64,000 bases of DNA. Origin: Planktothrix tepida PCC 9214. GTDB taxonomy: Bacteria; Cyanobacteriota; Cyanobacteriia; Cyanobacteriales; Microcoleaceae. Location of the stretch: contig NZ_LN889796.1 of assembly GCF_900009145.1 (NCBI RefSeq), positions 333,681-397,680 of the forward strand. The letters are read 5' to 3'. Below, in pieces: positions 16,747-27,180 of this stretch (positions are counted from its first letter, which is position 1; the number at the start of each line of letters is the position of its first letter). The notes under the pieces were generated by a model. That model was not told the DNA's origin. It did not search any database and saw only the letters and a program-made list of their open reading frames with translations. Both the position numbers and the translations under genes were made by a program.

Positions 16747-18024
16747 TTAGAGGATTTCTCGTCCTAAATAGGGTTGTAAAACGTCAGGAATACGGATGGT
16801 TTCATCGGGTTGTTGATAATTTTCTAAAATCGCAGCCATAGTGCGACCAACGGCTAACCCAGAACCATTTAACGCATGAATATATTGTGTGCCTTTTTTA
16901 CCCGCTTCTTTAAAGCGAATATTGGCACGTCGAGCTTGAAAGTCCTTAACATTGGAACAACTAGAAATCTCGCGGTAGGTTCCCGCCGAGGGCAACCACA
17001 CCTCAATATCATAACATTTTGCGGCGGAAAATCCTAAATCTCCCGTACATAATTCTATCACCCGATAAGGTAATTTTAACGCTTGTAAAACCCCTTCGGC
17101 ATCCTGTACTAATTTCTCATGTTCTGCTTCGGATGTTTCAGGATGAACCAGTTTCACCATTTCCACTTTATTAAATTGGTGTAACCGAATTAACCCCCTG
17201 GTATCTTTCCCATAACTTCCGGCTTCTCGACGAAAACAAGGGGTATAGGAACAATGATAAATGGGTAATTGTTCTGCGTCTAAAATCTCATCTCGATACA
17301 AATTCATCACGGATACTTCAGAGGTTGGAATTAACCATAAATCATCGGAATCACATTTAAAACTTTCTTCGGCAAATTTCGGTAGTTGACCCGTTGCAGT
17401 TAAGGATGTACTATTAACTAATAACGGGGGCATGATTTCAATATAACCGTTATTCGTATGGCGATCTAACATAAATTGAATTAATGATCGTTCTAAGGCA
17501 GCACCTGCACCTTTTAACGCTACAAATCGGGTTTGAGCGACTTTAACCGCCTGTTTAAACTCTAATAAATTCAGTTTTTCTCCAATATCTGCATGATGCA
17601 AAATATTAGGATTTTGGGGAATATATTCATCCCCCCAGCGTCTAATTTCTACATTCTCCCGTTCATCTTTTCCTACCGGAGTAGATTCACTGGGTAAATT
17701 AGGAATGGGTAATAATAATTGAGTGATTTGAGCATCAATTTCTTTTTCCTTCGGTTCCAATTCACTCAACTGGATTTTGAGTTGTTGACCTTCCTCTCTT
17801 AAGGCTTTAATTTCTTCCCCTTTCGGGTCACATCCTGATTTAATTTTCTCCCCAACTAATTTACCAATATCATTACTTCGGGTTTGCAATACAATGCGTT
17901 CCTGTTCCAGTTGGCGGCGTTGTTCATCTAAGGTTAAAATCGGTTGCAAATCATACTCGCCTCGTACCTTTAGGCGTTCTTGCACTTCGACTGGATTTTC
18001 CCGAATTAATTTAATATCTAACAC
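16747..18024 (-). CDS. serS: Seryl-tRNA synthetase
   Basis: A 425-aa class II synthetase that charges tRNA-Ser. The N-terminal domain (about 27-105) is the long antiparallel coiled-coil arm that grips the tRNA long variable arm. The catalytic domain has motif 2 [15 protein letters not shown] and motif 3 [16 protein letters not shown] with its Arg. TSEVSVMN and [15 protein letters not shown] are the serine/ATP pocket signatures. Length is typical. It is monocistronic, followed by a hairpin at 16720-16741. Confidence 0.97.
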   Translation of the reverse strand: MLDIKLIRENPVEVQERLKVRGEYDLQPILTLDEQRRQLEQERIVLQTRSNDIGKLVGEKIKSGCDPKGEEIKALREEGQQLKIQLSELEPKEKEIDAQITQLLLPIPNLPSESTPVGKDERENVEIRRWGDEYIPQNPNILHHADIGEKLNLLEFKQAVKVAQTRFVALKGAGAALERSLIQFMLDRHTNNGYIEIMPPLLVNSTSLTATGQLPKFAEESFKCDSDDLWLIPTSEVSVMNLYRDEILDAEQLPIYHCSYTPCFRREAGSYGKDTRGLIRLHQFNKVEMVKLVHPETSEAEHEKLVQDAEGVLQALKLPYRVIELCTGDLGFSAAKCYDIEVWLPSAGTYREISSCSNVKDFQARRANIRFKEAGKKGTQYIHALNGSGLAVGRTMAAILENYQQPDETIRIPDVLQPYLGREIL

Positions 18025-18133
18025 GGCGTTCCCTTCAATACTGCTTGATTTTGGATTATGGGTTTATCTTTATAGTCTACTCCATTCAGGCAACATCAAA
18101 TAGAAGGGAACCCAAAAGTTATCGATTCATCAA

Positions 18134-19513
18134 TTATCTCCACCCTTCCCAAGGCGTAACTTCCAGCAGTCCAGAGGGGGATAAGACAACCTGGAATTGA
18201 GCAAAAGATTGAGAGAGAGATTGAGCATCTGGTTGGAACAAGGGGGCGGTTTTTTGCATTTTCTGAACGGCAGCTGAGTTAAAAGGTTTATAAGCAATAA
18301 TTTTCCCTTTTTCATTTAAAGTAACTTGATAAATCAAAGTATCCTTAAGCATTAAATTAGCTTGCCAACGTTGATCAATTGTATCATAAAGTTGTTGATT
18401 TAAGTGTTGAATAGATTCCCTATTGGTGATGGGGATAGGTGCTTGTTGTACTGAAGGTTGAGAAGTAGTAGAAGCAGAAGGCTGAACATGAACCATTGAC
18501 CAAAGTTTAATTGTTTCATCCCCACTGGCACTCGCTAAAATTGTACCTTTAGGATTAAAAACTAATGACCAAACGGGATGATGATGTTCGGATAACTGAT
18601 TTAGGAGTCCTCCTGTATTCGGATTCCATAAATTAATGGTTTTATCATAACTACCGGTCGCTAAAATATCTCCTTTGGGGCTAAAAATAACACACAAAAC
18701 GTCGGCGGAATGGTGATTTAAGGTATGTAGAACTTTCCCGGTTTTAAAGTTCCACAATTTCACGCTATGGTCTGCACTACCACTGGCTAAAATTTTGCCA
18801 TTGGGACTAAAAGCTAAGGCGTGAACCCTTGCAGAATGCTGCATTAAGGTATACTTTCCTTCATCGGTTAAAGACCAAATTGTAATATTACCATTTTCGC
18901 TTCCCGTTGCTAAAGTTTGACGATCAGAACTAAAGGCAATGGAAGTTACCCAATCTTTATTATCAAGGATTTTTAGAAGTTGACCTGTAGACAAATTCCA
19001 CAACCGAATGGTTTGATCTGTACTCCCAGAAGCTAATAGTTTACCATCGGGACTAATGGCAATTGCCTTAATATCATCGCTATGACCTTTGAGGCTTTGA
19101 ATCAGTTGACCTGTTGTAAAATTCCACAGTTTAATTTCATTATCCCAACTCGCACTAATAAGCATTTTTCCATCAGGACTCAGGGCTAAAGATTCAACGG
19201 CATCAACGTGAGCGTTTAAGGTTTTTTGTAATTGACCCGTTTGCAAATTCCAAATTTTAATTAACCCTCCATAACCTCCACTAATTAATGTTTGACTATC
19301 GGGAGTCATTGCAATCGCATAAATCCATCCTGAATGATCTTTTAAGGTTTTCATAGAGGACAACGATAAACTCGATTTAAGATCAGGAGATGTTGCGTTT
19401 AATCTTGAGAAATTCTTTGCTAATGGAACACCCATCACGACTGCGGTTGTAATCGCTAAAGCCGTTGATATTTTCCAATTTAATTCTTTAACAAACATCT
19501 GATGTGACTCCAT
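18134..19513 (-). CDS. WD40-repeat protein with N-terminal membrane anchor
   Basis: 459 aa. Residues about 13-32 (ISTALAITTAVVMGVPLA) form a signal anchor. Seven WD40 repeats follow (about 55-345), with repeated units such as LASGSTDQTIRLWN and LATGSYDKTINLWNP, enough for one closed propeller. Residues about 375-459 form a separate C-terminal domain without repeats. It probably faces the periplasm or lumen as a protein-interaction scaffold; partners are unknown. It is transcribed after the ferric-reductase-like gene (26-bp gap), so the two likely share a message. Confidence 0.88.
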   Translation of the reverse strand: MESHQMFVKELNWKISTALAITTAVVMGVPLAKNFSRLNATSPDLKSSLSLSSMKTLKDHSGWIYAIAMTPDSQTLISGGYGGLIKIWNLQTGQLQKTLNAHVDAVESLALSPDGKMLISASWDNEIKLWNFTTGQLIQSLKGHSDDIKAIAISPDGKLLASGSTDQTIRLWNLSTGQLLKILDNKDWVTSIAFSSDRQTLATGSENGNITIWSLTDEGKYTLMQHSARVHALAFSPNGKILASGSADHSVKLWNFKTGKVLHTLNHHSADVLCVIFSPKGDILATGSYDKTINLWNPNTGGLLNQLSEHHHPVWSLVFNPKGTILASASGDETIKLWSMVHVQPSASTTSQPSVQQAPIPITNRESIQHLNQQLYDTIDQRWQANLMLKDTLIYQVTLNEKGKIIAYKPFNSAAVQKMQKTAPLFQPDAQSLSQSFAQFQVVLSPSGLLEVTPWEGWR

Positions 19514-19538
19514 GAAGATTGTAGAATAAAGACATCAA

Positions 19539-20084
19539 TTAAGATTTTACAGAAACTCGATTTTTAGATTGATGATGAACAATCCATTGACGATAGAGAA
19601 ATAAAATAATAACGATTAACATTACTACAATGCCAATGGGTGTTAAATATGTCCAATGGTGAGCCATAATTGCCCAAATATGCCAGGTTAATAAAAACAT
19701 TGCTAAATAGGTTAACTGTTGTAATTTCTTCCAATTTTTCTTGAGGCGTTTAACACTCCAATCATTAGAAGTAATTGCCAATAACGTAAAAATCGTTAAC
19801 GTTGAAGTGCCTTGAAAATAGAACCAATAGGTTTTAATATCTAACCAATCAAAATTTCTTTGTTTAATATAAATATAAGCATGACCAACCGCTAAACAAA
19901 ATGATAAAAGACCAATCCAACGCCGATATTTCAACAACCATTTAGGAATCCCTGTTTTAGTCGTGGCTGGGAAAACAATTCTTAACGTGGTTGGAAGTAA
20001 TGTTAAAATATAAGCACCAACCGCTAAAAATCCTAATAAAGCTGCAAAAGAAACTGGATTAAATTCAAGTTGAAATAGTTGCAT
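19539..20084 (-). CDS. Ferric-reductase-like transmembrane protein
   Basis: A 181-aa protein with five predicted membrane helices. His residues in helices (AVGHAYIYIK at about 67-76, TWHIWAIMAHH at about 134-144) fit b-haem ligation as in the ferric reductase-like/MsrQ membrane domain. There is no FAD/NADPH domain, so it must take electrons from a partner. It is first in a pair with the WD40 gene and divergent from a two-component system, with a palindrome and direct repeats between, which suggests control by that system (inference). Confidence 0.8.
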   Translation of the reverse strand: MQLFQLEFNPVSFAALLGFLAVGAYILTLLPTTLRIVFPATTKTGIPKWLLKYRRWIGLLSFCLAVGHAYIYIKQRNFDWLDIKTYWFYFQGTSTLTIFTLLAITSNDWSVKRLKKNWKKLQQLTYLAMFLLTWHIWAIMAHHWTYLTPIGIVVMLIVIILFLYRQWIVHHQSKNRVSVKS

Positions 20085-20151
20085 GGCTTAATTCCCTCAT
20101 CCTGAATAGTTCTATTAAGCCAAGCTATAATTACCGCTTCCTTTCACGGAG

Positions 20152-20167
20152 ATTACAAATTTGTAAT
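20152..20167. promoter_or_regulatory. 16-bp perfect palindrome between divergent genes
   Basis: ATTACAAATTTGTAAT is a perfect palindrome, 67 bp upstream of the ferric-reductase-like start and 72 bp upstream of the response regulator start. It is a likely operator. Confidence 0.5.
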
Positions 20168-20204
20168 ATTATAAACTGATTAATCCCATTATTATTAAGG
20201 AAGC

Positions 20205-20236
20205 TTTCATCAAATTCTCATCCAATTCTCATCAAA
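20205..20236 (+). promoter_or_regulatory. Three tandem 11-bp repeats, probable response-regulator box
   Basis: TTTCATCAAA, TTCTCATCCAA and TTCTCATCAAA lie head to tail with 10-11 bp (one helical turn) spacing, ending 3 bp before the response regulator ATG. OmpR-family regulators bind such direct repeats, so autoregulation is likely. No ribosome-binding site fits alongside them. Confidence 0.55.
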
Positions 20237-20239
20237 CTT

Positions 20240-20917
20240 ATGAATGTCCTGTTGATTGAAGATCAACCCAAAATCGCCAATTTTGTACAAATGGGTTTGA
20301 AAGAACAAGGGTTTGTAGTCAACTATTGTGACAACGGCGATGACGGGTATTTAGAAGCGATGAACAATGACTATGATGTGATTGTTCTCGATATTATGAT
20401 CCCCGGAAAAGATGGATTAGCCATTCTCAAAAGTCTCCGCAAAGCCGGACGGAATATTCCGGTTATTTTACTCACCGCACGCAATGAATTAGAAGACCGA
20501 CTGGAAGGACTTAATTTAGGTGCAGATGACTATATTTCTAAACCTTTCTTTGTCGAAGAATTAATCGCGCGAATTCATGCAGTTGTCCGTCGGAGCATCG
20601 GAGAACGCCAAAATATTATTGCTTATGGCCCTCTAAAATTAGATCGAATTACCAGAGAAGTGACCTGTGATCAACAAATTGTTGAACTCACCACCCGTGA
20701 GTTTAATTTATTAGAATATTTGATGCGATCACCAGGACGAGTCTTAACTCGAACCCAAATTTTAGAACACGTTTGGGGGTATGATTTTAACCCGAATACA
20801 AATGTTGTCGATGTCTGTATTCAACGAATTAGAAAAAAAATTGATTGTATTGGAGGAAATGATTGTATTGAAAGTGTGCGCGGTGTAGGTTATCGCTTTC
20901 GGAAACCGGAGCCATGA
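20240..20917 (+). CDS. OmpR/PhoB-family response regulator
   Basis: A 225-aa protein. The receiver domain (1-115) has the acidic pair ED at 7-8, the phospho-Asp in VIVLDIMIPG (about 51), Thr in LLTARN and Lys in YISKPF (about 101). The C-terminal winged helix (about 128-222) has TTREFNLLEYL and VWGYDFNPNTNVVDV, then RGVGYRF. It is a DNA-binding regulator whose stop overlaps the kinase start by 4 bp, so they are translationally coupled. Candidate sites are the repeats at 20205-20236. Confidence 0.95.
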   Translation: MNVLLIEDQPKIANFVQMGLKEQGFVVNYCDNGDDGYLEAMNNDYDVIVLDIMIPGKDGLAILKSLRKAGRNIPVILLTARNELEDRLEGLNLGADDYISKPFFVEELIARIHAVVRRSIGERQNIIAYGPLKLDRITREVTCDQQIVELTTREFNLLEYLMRSPGRVLTRTQILEHVWGYDFNPNTNVVDVCIQRIRKKIDCIGGNDCIESVRGVGYRFRKPEP

Positions 20918-22422
20918 ACATGAAACGCCACTCTTTTCGAGTCCGTATTGCTCTATTATCAGCAACCCTTACCGGAGCTTCTCTAATCGCTTTTAGCGTG
21001 GTATTTTGGTGGCTGATATATAAGGCTTATTTAGGACGTTTAGATGCAGAACTCAAAAATCAATTATTACAAACCAATCATCTACAAGAGCAACCTTCAT
21101 TACAAGTTTATGAAACTCGATTAACCCATAATTTTAACGATACTCCGATCATATTTTGGCTAATTGATAGAGAGGGTTTTACTCAATATCGCTCCCCCAA
21201 TATGCCAAATCTTAACCTCCAGATTTCTAATTTTCCCCAGTCTTCTGATCCCCCTCCTCCTGATTTTCCCCATACTCCCGATAGGCCTCGTCCCCCTGAT
21301 TTTCCCCATACTCCCCGTCGTCCGCGCCGTCCTCCTCATAATTTTGAGTCCCATTTCCCTCCCCCCCCTCCTCCCCCTCCTCCTCAACTTAAAATTATGA
21401 CCCGACGGTCTTCTTCGGGATTGTGGCGTGTCGGTTTAGTGACGTTTCCCCATCAAAAAGTAGCAATCGCCGTGAGTTTAAGTGGGATTGATCAGGAAAT
21501 GGCATCAATCCGAAATGGGTTTTTAGTGTCAATTCCCATCCTGTTATTAATGATTGTAGGTGCTTCTTGGCTTTTATCAAGTAGTGCATTACATCCGATT
21601 CAACGATTAACAAAAAGTATCCAGCAAGTGACAGTAAAAGGATTAGATCAGCGCGTTCCTATCAACACAACAGATATTGAATTTGTCGAATTAATTCAAG
21701 TGTTTAATCAAATGTTAGAACGTTTAGAACGTAGCTTTAAACAAGCGTCTCGCTTCAGTGGGGATGCGGCTCATGAACTCAAAACTCCCCTGGCTATTCT
21801 TCAAGGAGAATTAGAACAAATGTTACAAAAAGCAGAAACAGAATCATCTACACAGCAAGCCTTAAGTCATCTTTTAGATGAAGTTAGACGTTTAGGAGGA
21901 ACAACCCGAAAATTATTATTATTATCCTTAGCTGATGCTGGACAAATGCGATTGTATCAAACCCCGGTCAATTTATCTTCAGTGTTAGCAGACCAGATAG
22001 AAGATATAGAATTATTAGCCCCCCATTTAATCATTCAAACCGAAATTAATCCTGAATTAATGGTATCAGGAGATCAAGATTTATTAACCCAAGTTTTACA
22101 AAATTTAATTGGTAACGCAATTAAATATAATTTGCCAGAAGGTTGGATCAAAATTCAAGGCTATAAACGGGGTAAAAAGGTTATCATTACTGTTAGTAAT
22201 ACCTCAAAAGATATTCCCCTTAAAGATCGAGATCGTTTATTTGATCGCTTCTATCGAGGTGATCCGGCGCGAACTCGCCAAATTGAAGGTATCGGATTAG
22301 GATTAAGTTTAGCACGGGAAATTGCCCGCGCCCATCAAGGAGATTTGACGTTAGATCCCCCTCAATTGGGTCAAACCTCCTTTACCTTGACTCTTCCCCA
22401 AGCGGGGTCAAAATTGGTGTAA
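20914..22422 (+). CDS. Sensor histidine kinase with proline-rich extracytoplasmic region
   Basis: 502 aa. TM1 is at about 12-34. The extracytoplasmic domain (about 35-205) contains a proline/arginine-rich run (about 108-160) with repeats DFPHTP and PRPPDFPHTP and a ten-proline stretch. TM2 is at about 207-227, then HAMP. HisKA has the His in DAAHELKTPLAIL (about 290), followed by HATPase with N box NLIGNAIKYN and GIGLGLSLAREI. It phosphorylates the upstream regulator, which overlaps it by 4 bp. The signal is unknown; the neighbouring redox-type membrane protein hints at metal or redox sensing (inference). Confidence 0.93.
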   Translation: MNMKRHSFRVRIALLSATLTGASLIAFSVVFWWLIYKAYLGRLDAELKNQLLQTNHLQEQPSLQVYETRLTHNFNDTPIIFWLIDREGFTQYRSPNMPNLNLQISNFPQSSDPPPPDFPHTPDRPRPPDFPHTPRRPRRPPHNFESHFPPPPPPPPPQLKIMTRRSSSGLWRVGLVTFPHQKVAIAVSLSGIDQEMASIRNGFLVSIPILLLMIVGASWLLSSSALHPIQRLTKSIQQVTVKGLDQRVPINTTDIEFVELIQVFNQMLERLERSFKQASRFSGDAAHELKTPLAILQGELEQMLQKAETESSTQQALSHLLDEVRRLGGTTRKLLLLSLADAGQMRLYQTPVNLSSVLADQIEDIELLAPHLIIQTEINPELMVSGDQDLLTQVLQNLIGNAIKYNLPEGWIKIQGYKRGKKVIITVSNTSKDIPLKDRDRLFDRFYRGDPARTRQIEGIGLGLSLAREIARAHQGDLTLDPPQLGQTSFTLTLPQAGSKLV

Positions 22423-22475
22423 TTTTTGATAAATTTATCTACAATAGTATTACCTCTTAATTGTTATTGTTGTTT

Positions 22476-22955
22476 ATGAATCACACTCTAGAAACCCTGA
22501 ACCCCTCTTTGAACACATCAACTTCTTGGAAAATTAAATTGCTTTATGATGGTGAATGTCCCTTATGTTTACGAGAAGTAAATTTTTTACAGAAACGGGA
22601 CGCAGGACGAGGATTAATTGCCTTTGTTAATATTAGTGATATTAATTATCGTCCTGAAGATCATGGTGGGATTTCCTTTGAAGCCGCAATGGGACGAATT
22701 CATGGCTTACTTCCTGATGGCACAATCATCCAAAATTTAGAAGTATTTTATCAAATTTATCAACTTTTGGGGCTGGGTTGGATTTATGCACCCACTCGCT
22801 GGCCATTAATTGGCGCAGTCATGAATACACTCTATGAAATTTGGGCTGACTGGCGACTAAAGTTAACGGGACGGCCCAATTTAGCCACATTAGTTAAACT
22901 GCGTCAGGACTCTTTAACCTCTGAAACCCCATCAGAATGCCGTTGTCAGCGTTAA
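22476..22955 (+). CDS. DCC-family thiol-disulfide oxidoreductase-like protein (DUF393)
   Basis: About 159 aa from the ATG at 22476 (MNHTLETLNPSL); an in-frame TTG at 22461 is less likely. The signature LLYDGECPLCLREVNFLQKRD at about residue 25 gives the family its name (DxxCxxC), a thioredoxin-like fold with a CPLC active site. The C-terminus is Cys-rich (SECRCQR). Members are probable disulfide reductases of unknown target. It lies 54 bp after the kinase and may be cotranscribed. Confidence 0.85.
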   Translation: MNHTLETLNPSLNTSTSWKIKLLYDGECPLCLREVNFLQKRDAGRGLIAFVNISDINYRPEDHGGISFEAAMGRIHGLLPDGTIIQNLEVFYQIYQLLGLGWIYAPTRWPLIGAVMNTLYEIWADWRLKLTGRPNLATLVKLRQDSLTSETPSECRCQR

Positions 22956-23116
22956 TTGCAGTGAAATTTCCTGCAAAACAAGGGGTTTTTACAATAGGGG
23001 GTGACACCCCTCATTTTATGTGTTATACTTCAATCATTAAGTAGATGCACCCTGAATTTATCTCCCGCAGTGCGAACTGAGAGGGAGATTTTTGTTTAGA
23101 TTGGTTTTCAACTCCT

Positions 23117-23353
23117 ATGGTGTCTTTCAATCCTAAAGGACAATTCAGCCGACCTATCTTCCAATATGGTCTTCTAGCGCTGATGACTTTAATACTCGGT
23201 GTAACTTTACCCCAGTTACCGTTTTGGGATCATTCCCATGTTCCCCACTCCGGGAAGGAAGTTTTGGTGCGTCAATTCCTGTCCCATGCGTCTGAACTCG
23301 CTATCCGTTATCAACAAAATCAAACGATTTCTTCCGTTTCCACCCAGAATTAA
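23117..23353 (+). CDS. Small single-span membrane protein, unknown
   Basis: A 78-aa protein with a hydrophobic segment at about 16-36 (YGLLALMTLILGVTLPQLPF) and a soluble tail. The DHSHVPHSG stretch has three His. It is followed by a strong terminator (23365-23401), which supports a real transcription unit. No family recognised. Confidence 0.6.
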   Translation: MVSFNPKGQFSRPIFQYGLLALMTLILGVTLPQLPFWDHSHVPHSGKEVLVRQFLSHASELAIRYQQNQTISSVSTQN

Positions 23354-23364
23354 TATAACCTCAA

Positions 23365-23401
23365 TAAAAAACCACCTCGGTTAGTTCCGAAGTGGTTTTT
23401 T
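23365..23401. terminator. Bidirectional intrinsic terminator
   Basis: AAAACCACCTCGG pairs with CCGAAGTGGTTTT around a TTAGTT loop, with A and T runs on both sides. It ends the 78-aa gene on plus and tmRNA on minus. Confidence 0.85.
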
Positions 23402-23415
23402 AGGGTGTAAGGGAA

Positions 23416-23801
23416 TGGAGCATATGGGAATCGAACCCATGTCCAGAACAAGTATTTACTCCTTGCTCATTCACAGACTTAGCCTTTCTGATCCTCAAGG
23501 CGGGAACCCTTCATTATCCCGAAGGGTGGGATGCACTGGTTAAATCTTAGCTAACTCTCAACCAGAGGAACGAAGTTAGAGCATCCGTTGGGGGTTGGTC
23601 TATTGTCCTTAACGGAGTCAAACGATAGACGCTCGAACCTACAAGAGGTGTTTAGGCAGCAACAGCGGCTGATTTACGAGCAAAAGGAACGATATTGTTC
23701 GCAGTTACATTTTGTTTGAGCCTGGATTTACGAGAGGTGACTCACTCTCGGCCTGCATCACTTGGTAGCTTTCCTTACCCTGTCGAAACCAGTAATGCCC
23801 C
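23416..23801 (-). ncRNA. ssrA: Transfer-messenger RNA (tmRNA)
   Basis: One-piece tmRNA of about 386 nt. The 5' end GGGGCATTACTGG and 3' end ATGCTCCA form the tRNA-like acceptor; GGTTCGATTCC is the T-arm. The tag frame at 23652-23702 reads (A)NNIVPFARKSAAVAA then TAA, a cyanobacterial proteolysis tag. It rescues stalled ribosomes with SmpB. A bidirectional terminator follows at 23365-23401. The 5' end lies 54 bp from the first TGTCG motif of the transposon-like element. Confidence 0.97.
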
Positions 23802-23991
23802 TTGCACTATTACTATAGTAGACAATATTTTGGCAATCGTCAAGTTTTGGTTAATGTCGTTTATCACATTATTTGTCGTTTTTCACAAATTAGTGTCGTT
23901 TTTCACACTTGATTGTCGTTCAACAGGCTGATTAACAAATTAATGTCGTTTAACTTAATGGCTCTCCTATACTTAGGGTTATAAGTAAGGC

Positions 23992-24856
23992 TTATATAAA
24001 AAGACAGGCTAGTAGCTTTTGGCGCATCATCTCAAAATTTTTGAAGCCATAGCTTTGACGAAGAATTAATTTGATCCGGTTGTTTAATCCCTCCATAACT
24101 CCACTGGTTGTTCGATTAATAAAATAATGGCAAATATCGGGAAGATGGTGTTTAAGAGTTTGGGCGGTTTTTCCAAAAACAATAAGAGCCGAATTGAGCC
24201 ATTTCTTTAATCTTCTCATTCCCATAAGAACCGTTGTACTGCTTTCATAAATATCTCGGAGTTCCTCTTTTAATTCATAAGCGATACTCAAACAGGGGGA
24301 GGCCTTTAACAACAGTTTCAGATCCCTTCTCTCTTCGGGGGTTAAATCGACATAATTTTTCAGCAGTAAGCACCGATTTTTTAAGCCTTTTAGTTCTAAT
24401 TTAAGTCGAAGTTGATTCAGAGAACTGTTGACTAACTTCATCACATGAAATCGGTCAATGACAATTAAAGCATTAGGAAAAACTTCCCGAATCACTTTTT
24501 TAAATCCTCCCCACATATCCACAGAAACCTCTTTGACCTTGGCTCTCATTATAACGAATGGTGTAATTCCTCCTTTTCTCTACAAATTCTAAGGGTTCTG
24601 TTGGATATTTTTTACATCCAGCACAATAAAATTGGCGACGGGGTAGATGCAGATAAACTCCCTGCCCACAAATAGATAGATCTCGGATTAACATCGAGCG
24701 AGTTTGATGAATATGATCGGTATAATTTTGACAATGTGGACAAGTAATTCCCTCGTTTAATAAGTCTAATTTAAGAACAATAAAACCTTCTTGTTCTTGA
24801 CAAGTGAACACCGTAATATTCGGGAGGTTGAGCAAACGCTCTAGTTGAAAGTCCAT
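23992..24856 (-). pseudogene. ISL3-family transposase, frameshifted and internally deleted
   Basis: The first frame (24856 down to about 24549) gives the N-terminal zinc-binding part, CPHCQNYTDHIHQTR and FYCAGCKKYP. The second frame (24549-23992) resumes as VKEVSVDMWGGFKKVI then VIDRFHVMKLV and the C-terminal catalytic part ending SGVMEGLNNRIKLILRQSYG. A full transposase is about 400 aa; here about 110 residues around the first catalytic Asp are missing and the frame shifts at the junction. It cannot be active alone. The 34-bp hairpin at 24867-24900 lies just upstream of the start. Confidence 0.9.
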
Positions 24857-24866
24857 ATTCAGTCGG

Positions 24867-24900
24867 AGTGTAAAACGTAGCTTACGCTACATTTTACACT
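24867..24900 (-). promoter_or_regulatory. Hairpin before the transposase start
   Basis: AGTGTAAAACGTAGC and GCTACATTTTACACT are nearly perfect complements around TTAC. The transcript hairpin would sit 10 nt before the transposase ATG, as in ISs that block translation of read-through mRNA (inference). Confidence 0.5.
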
Positions 24901-25212
24901 ATTTATTGAGGAGAGCCATCAGGAGAATCTATCTGAGCAGAACATAGGGCCAAGGCTAAAGTTGAATCAGAGAAGTTGACCCTTGCATCAAATTGATTAC
25001 CTAATCAATATTATAGAAAACGACATCTATTTTGTGGAAAGTAGAAAACTACTCAAAATTGGCATTTTTCTAAGAAACGACAACTAAATTGTTAAATTCT
25101 CAAAGAGCGACACATAATGTGTGAATCTGAAGCGAAGGGTCTTTTACTCAAAAAAATGCTATAATGCTTATCAATAAAGGGTTTTAGTCCTGTTTCTCAA
25201 AGCGACATTAAT

Positions 25213-25593
25213 GTGGTAAATGCGACATTTAATTTGATAACCGACAAAACCGCAGACGTTTATTATTATCCTGATATTATGGTAACTTGTGACTCCCGCG
25301 ACAGAAATAATGGTTATTTTAAACAATATCCGAGTTTAATTATTGAAGTATTATCTGCCTCAACTGAAGCCTTTAACCGAGGTGATAAATTTGCCGACTA
25401 TCGACAGATTGAAACCTTACAAGAATATGTATTGATTAGCCAAAATAAAATTAATATTGAATGTTTTAGACGAAATTCAGACGGACGATGGGAATTGTTT
25501 ACCTATAAACCCCAGGAAACTCTTCAATTAGAAAGTATTAATTTTAGTTGTTCTGTCTCAGAAATTTATGAAGATGTATTAGGATTGAATTAA
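25213..25593 (+). pseudogene. Uma2-family endonuclease fragment, N-terminus replaced by a transposon end
   Basis: The frame yields KTADVYYYPDIMVTCD, SLIIEVLSAST and GDKFADYRQIETLQEYVLIS, the core and C-terminus of a Uma2 (PD-(D/E)xK-type) protein with the D, E and K positions kept. About 70 N-terminal residues of a normal Uma2 protein of about 190 aa are missing. The first dozen codons, from GTG 25213, fall inside the right end of the TGTCG element, so any product would be a chimera. A TATAAT at 25160-25165 may act as an outward promoter. Confidence 0.75.
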
Positions 25594-25689
25594 ATGAGTA
25601 TAATTACGCCCTAAATATTCCTAATTTTCCAAAGATTTAATTAAATTGTACTCATTTAACAAAAATTGTGATACCATTTTCAGCTAATA

Positions 25690-27171
<1,482 letters not shown>

Positions 27172-27180
27172 TTCAATAAG

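Larger units (their letters stand above)
23958..24919 (-). mobile_element. ISL3-family insertion sequence, internally deleted
   Basis: Perfect 11-bp ends ATGGCTCTCCT (23958-23968) and AGGAGAGCCAT (24909-24919) bracket a broken ISL3 transposase. The length of about 960 bp is below a full ISL3 element. No 8-bp target duplication is seen. It sits inside the TGTCG-flanked element. Confidence 0.8.
23855..25246. mobile_element. Degenerate Tn7/CAST-like mini-transposon ends flanking an ISL3 remnant
   Basis: Left end: TGTCG motifs at 23855, 23874, 23894, 23914 and 23944. Right end: inverted CGACA motifs ending at 25246, 25227, 25207, 25112, 25082 and 25025. The outermost spacing is 19 then 20 bp at both ends. 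TGTCGTTTATCACATTA on the left aligns with TGTCGGTTATCAAATTA on the right (reverse complement), and similarity continues for about 45 bp. Repeated TnsB-type binding sites at both ends are the layout of Tn7-like and type V-K CRISPR-associated transposons. No tns or cas12k gene is inside; without the 960-bp ISL3 copy the element would be about 430 bp. No 5-bp target duplication is evident. Confidence 0.65.

Noticed and set aside
23695..23931. 78-codon plus-strand frame
   Set aside because: It overlaps tmRNA and the left transposon end and reads antisense to tmRNA.
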